From Flavobacterium soli DSM 19725 (GTDB taxonomy: Bacteria > Bacteroidota > Bacteroidia > Flavobacteriales > Flavobacteriaceae): a stretch of DNA of 64,000 bases. Shown piece after piece: positions 63,201-64,000 of this stretch. The notes below the pieces were generated by a model. It saw nothing but the letters and a program-made list of their open reading frames with translations, did no database searches and had not been told where the DNA came from. The position numbers and the translations under genes are program-made. The stretch spans positions 1-64,000 of the forward strand of contig NZ_AUGO01000009.1 of assembly GCF_000422705.1 (NCBI RefSeq). Reading direction: 5' to 3'. The first letter of the stretch is position 1. The number at the start of each line of letters is the position of its first letter.

Positions 63201-64000
63201 CAGTTTCTTCAAATCGGCATAATCAATTTTAGTATGAAAATCATAACGTAAATCTTTCTTGCTCAAATCCACCAAGCCATCAAAATCCATAAATAAATTA
63301 GGATCATTGACATTGACTTTTCCTTTAAAAATAGGCGTTTTAAAATTACCTTCGAGCTTGATATTGGTATAAGTGTATTTGTTGTAATATAATTTAGAAA
63401 CCGTTCCGCTAACCAAAGTATTCAGGTATTTCTTTGTAAACCCCTTACCATCAATAGCCAAATCCAAACTCACTTTCCCAATATCTTTTATTCCTAAAAA
63501 GTTCCCAATATTGAAATTATCCAACTCAATATTTCCAACATAAGAAGCGTTATCGATGTTGTCAATTTCGGTCATGGCCAAATCAGATTTGATATTCCCG
63601 ATCTTGGTTGACATGAAAAAATCGGTCGTGATGGTTTTTTTAGTAATTTCTGCCGAACCTACCAATGTGAACTGACCAATGTTGCGAAGTGATGTTGGTA
63701 ATTTTTTACCCAAAACATTGGGCAATAAAGTAACCAAATCTTCATAATTGGAACTCACCTTATAAAAATCGCCTTTCATATAGAACTCCTGATCTCCTTT
63801 TCCTAGAAGATTCTTGAAGTTTACATTTCCAATGATTTGCGAATTTTTCTCATCAATTAGTTTTAGGTTTTTAAACGTAATATCGTTTAAAGTTCCATTG
63901 AGCTTGGCTTTCAAATCGAATTTCTGGTTTTTTCCTAATTCGGCATAGAAATAACGAATATCATTGGTAGCCAAAGAAGATTCGTCGATATTTACATCAA
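60282..64000 (-). CDS. TamB/DUF490 family translocation and assembly protein (5' end outside window)
   Basis: The frame stays open to the right edge, so the N-terminus is missing; at least 1238 residues are present. The text is one long run of short beta strands (a TamB-type groove) with repeats such as NLNGKIDFKQNNNVY and ISGSVKNPEVNGRLFLD. The C-terminal DUF490 domain (last about 400 residues) has VYEGSYNFRYRGLIDKRL and VGIGITGSLSSPEPDFSINF. TamB spans the periplasm and helps move lipids or barrel proteins to the outer membrane. The extreme C-terminus is Lys/Glu-rich. Confidence 0.9.
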   Translation of the reverse strand, partial: DVNIDESSLATNDIRYFYAELGKNQKFDLKAKLNGTLNDITFKNLKLIDEKNSQIIGNVNFKNLLGKGDQEFYMKGDFYKVSSNYEDLVTLLPNVLGKKLPTSLRNIGQFTLVGSAEITKKTITTDFFMSTKIGNIKSDLAMTEIDNIDNASYVGNIELDNFNIGNFLGIKDIGKVSLDLAIDGKGFTKKYLNTLVSGTVSKLYYNKYTYTNIKLEGNFKTPIFKGKVNVNDPNLFMDFDGLVDLSKKDLRYDFHTKIDYADLKKLNFMKDSISVFKGDIEMNISGNNIDNLAGTVKISQTAYQNEKDNYIFDDFTLGSTFDANRERTITINSPDIIEGRLVGKFKFDQLQKMIENAAGSLYANYEPNKVTKGQYLKFNFSIYNKIIEIFFPGIEVGKNTFVRGSINSDKDEFKLVFNSPGIIAFDNYFDKIKIDIDNKNPLYNAYIEMDTIRTKYYKFSEFSFINVTSRDTLFARTEFKGGKKAEDFYNLNFYHTIDKENNSVVGLKKSEMQFKDYLWFLNEDETDDNKVVFDKKFKNFAIENFVMTHENQKIELMGKLRDSTFKDLQLNFENVNLGKIIPDIDSLDVAGNLNGKIDFKQNNNVYKPTASVQVDSLHVNDIELGNLYVDIAGNDSFSKFTIDSSLENKNVESFLAEGSFVIENKQTVMDLDLRFDQFNLAALSPLGGTVISNIRGFVSGTSNISGSVKNPEVNGRLFLDKAGLRIPYLNVDYGFKESSIIDLAENQFIFQNATLEDTKHNTHGRINGVIKHKNFSKWNLDLTIDSDRLLALDTKDSEDAAYYGTAFIDGTAKLSGPTDALFIEVIAESKSGTEIKIPINNAESVGNKSFMHFLTPEEKYNLQKGIIGQVRDYKGLELKFELDVTPEAEIEVILDRETGHGMKARGNGTLLLEINTLGKFNMIGDYQVYEGSYNFRYRGLIDKRLDVKKFSTIVWEGDPMRARLNLEAVYKTTANPSVLLDNPSVNRKVPVEVGIGITGSLSSPEPDFSINFPTISSVLKSEIQTKLNDKDIRQTQALTLLSTGGFLSQDGVNQSAIATNLFETAGGIFDDIFQNPDDKVKVGLDIVSADRTPGNEADGSVGLTVSTQVNERITVNGKVGVPVGGINESAIVGNVEVQYRVNEDGSLNLRVFNRENDINYIGEGIGYTQGVGITYEVDFDTFKELVNKIFKNHQLDKVKIEEDLPPDSEIAPEYMNFPEKKKKTEPKNNAEAIPSKED

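Overview
The window is a 64-kb stretch of a Flavobacterium-type (Bacteroidota, Flavobacteriaceae) chromosome. The signs are low GC, no Shine-Dalgarno sequences, promoters with the Bacteroidota -7 box TAnnTTTG, a type 9 secretion cargo protein, lipoproteins with acidic residues after the lipobox cysteine, BshA (bacillithiol), and gene neighbours typical of flavobacteria. It is almost all chromosomal core: I see no phage, integrase, transposase, CRISPR array, tRNA or rRNA gene inside the window.

Layout. 1-556: no gene; two strong leftward promoters of the type seen before rRNA/tRNA operons, plus one copy of a dispersed structured repeat. 557-2893: DUF4294 protein, M42 peptidase and a small lipoprotein with an apparent frame problem in its signal peptide. 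3183-4610: serine dehydratase. 4648-15400: a complete high-affinity potassium uptake locus: sigma-54 response regulator, two unknown small proteins, KdpF, KdpA, KdpB, KdpC, an outer-membrane porin, a KdpD sensor lacking its kinase half, and a separate histidine kinase. 15403-29937: PanB, an RluA-type pseudouridine synthase, a DUF5723 protein, an aldehyde dehydrogenase, a 1367-residue hybrid kinase, two metallopeptidases or hydrolases, a probable inactive caspase-like protein and a lipoprotein. 30011-40221, all minus strand: GT2 glycosyltransferase, DsbD, TilS, PabB, a T9SS cargo protein, a dicarboxylate symporter and AroC. 40682-42937: LpxH-like phosphoesterase, a lipoprotein and a small beta-barrel.

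43008-53008, minus strand, is an envelope-centred cluster: amidase, MCE/MlaD protein, membrane Fe-S protein, HAD phosphatase, CCG Fe-S protein, a conserved unknown, a GH3/beta-lactamase fusion, BshA and a PrcB-like lipoprotein. 53093-56245: an LptD-like outer-membrane protein and RidA. 56385-60076: methylglyoxal synthase, N-acetylglucosamine kinase, GAPDH and phosphofructokinase, a central carbon cluster. 60282-64000: TamB, cut by the right edge.

The most interesting signals are non-coding. Four intergenic copies of one element (386-495, 11263-11343, 40431-40596, 57767-57925) share a left end TAGCCC and a right end resembling AACGGAAAGCKGGA...GCTCC, but enclose different hairpins. Also notable are a candidate sigma-54 promoter before the kdp operon, small membrane peptides in that operon, a DUF6642-like protein that lacks its expected catalytic His and Cys, and a poly-A tract that breaks a lipoprotein signal sequence. 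All product names come from reading the translated sequence and from memory of the families; no database search was run.
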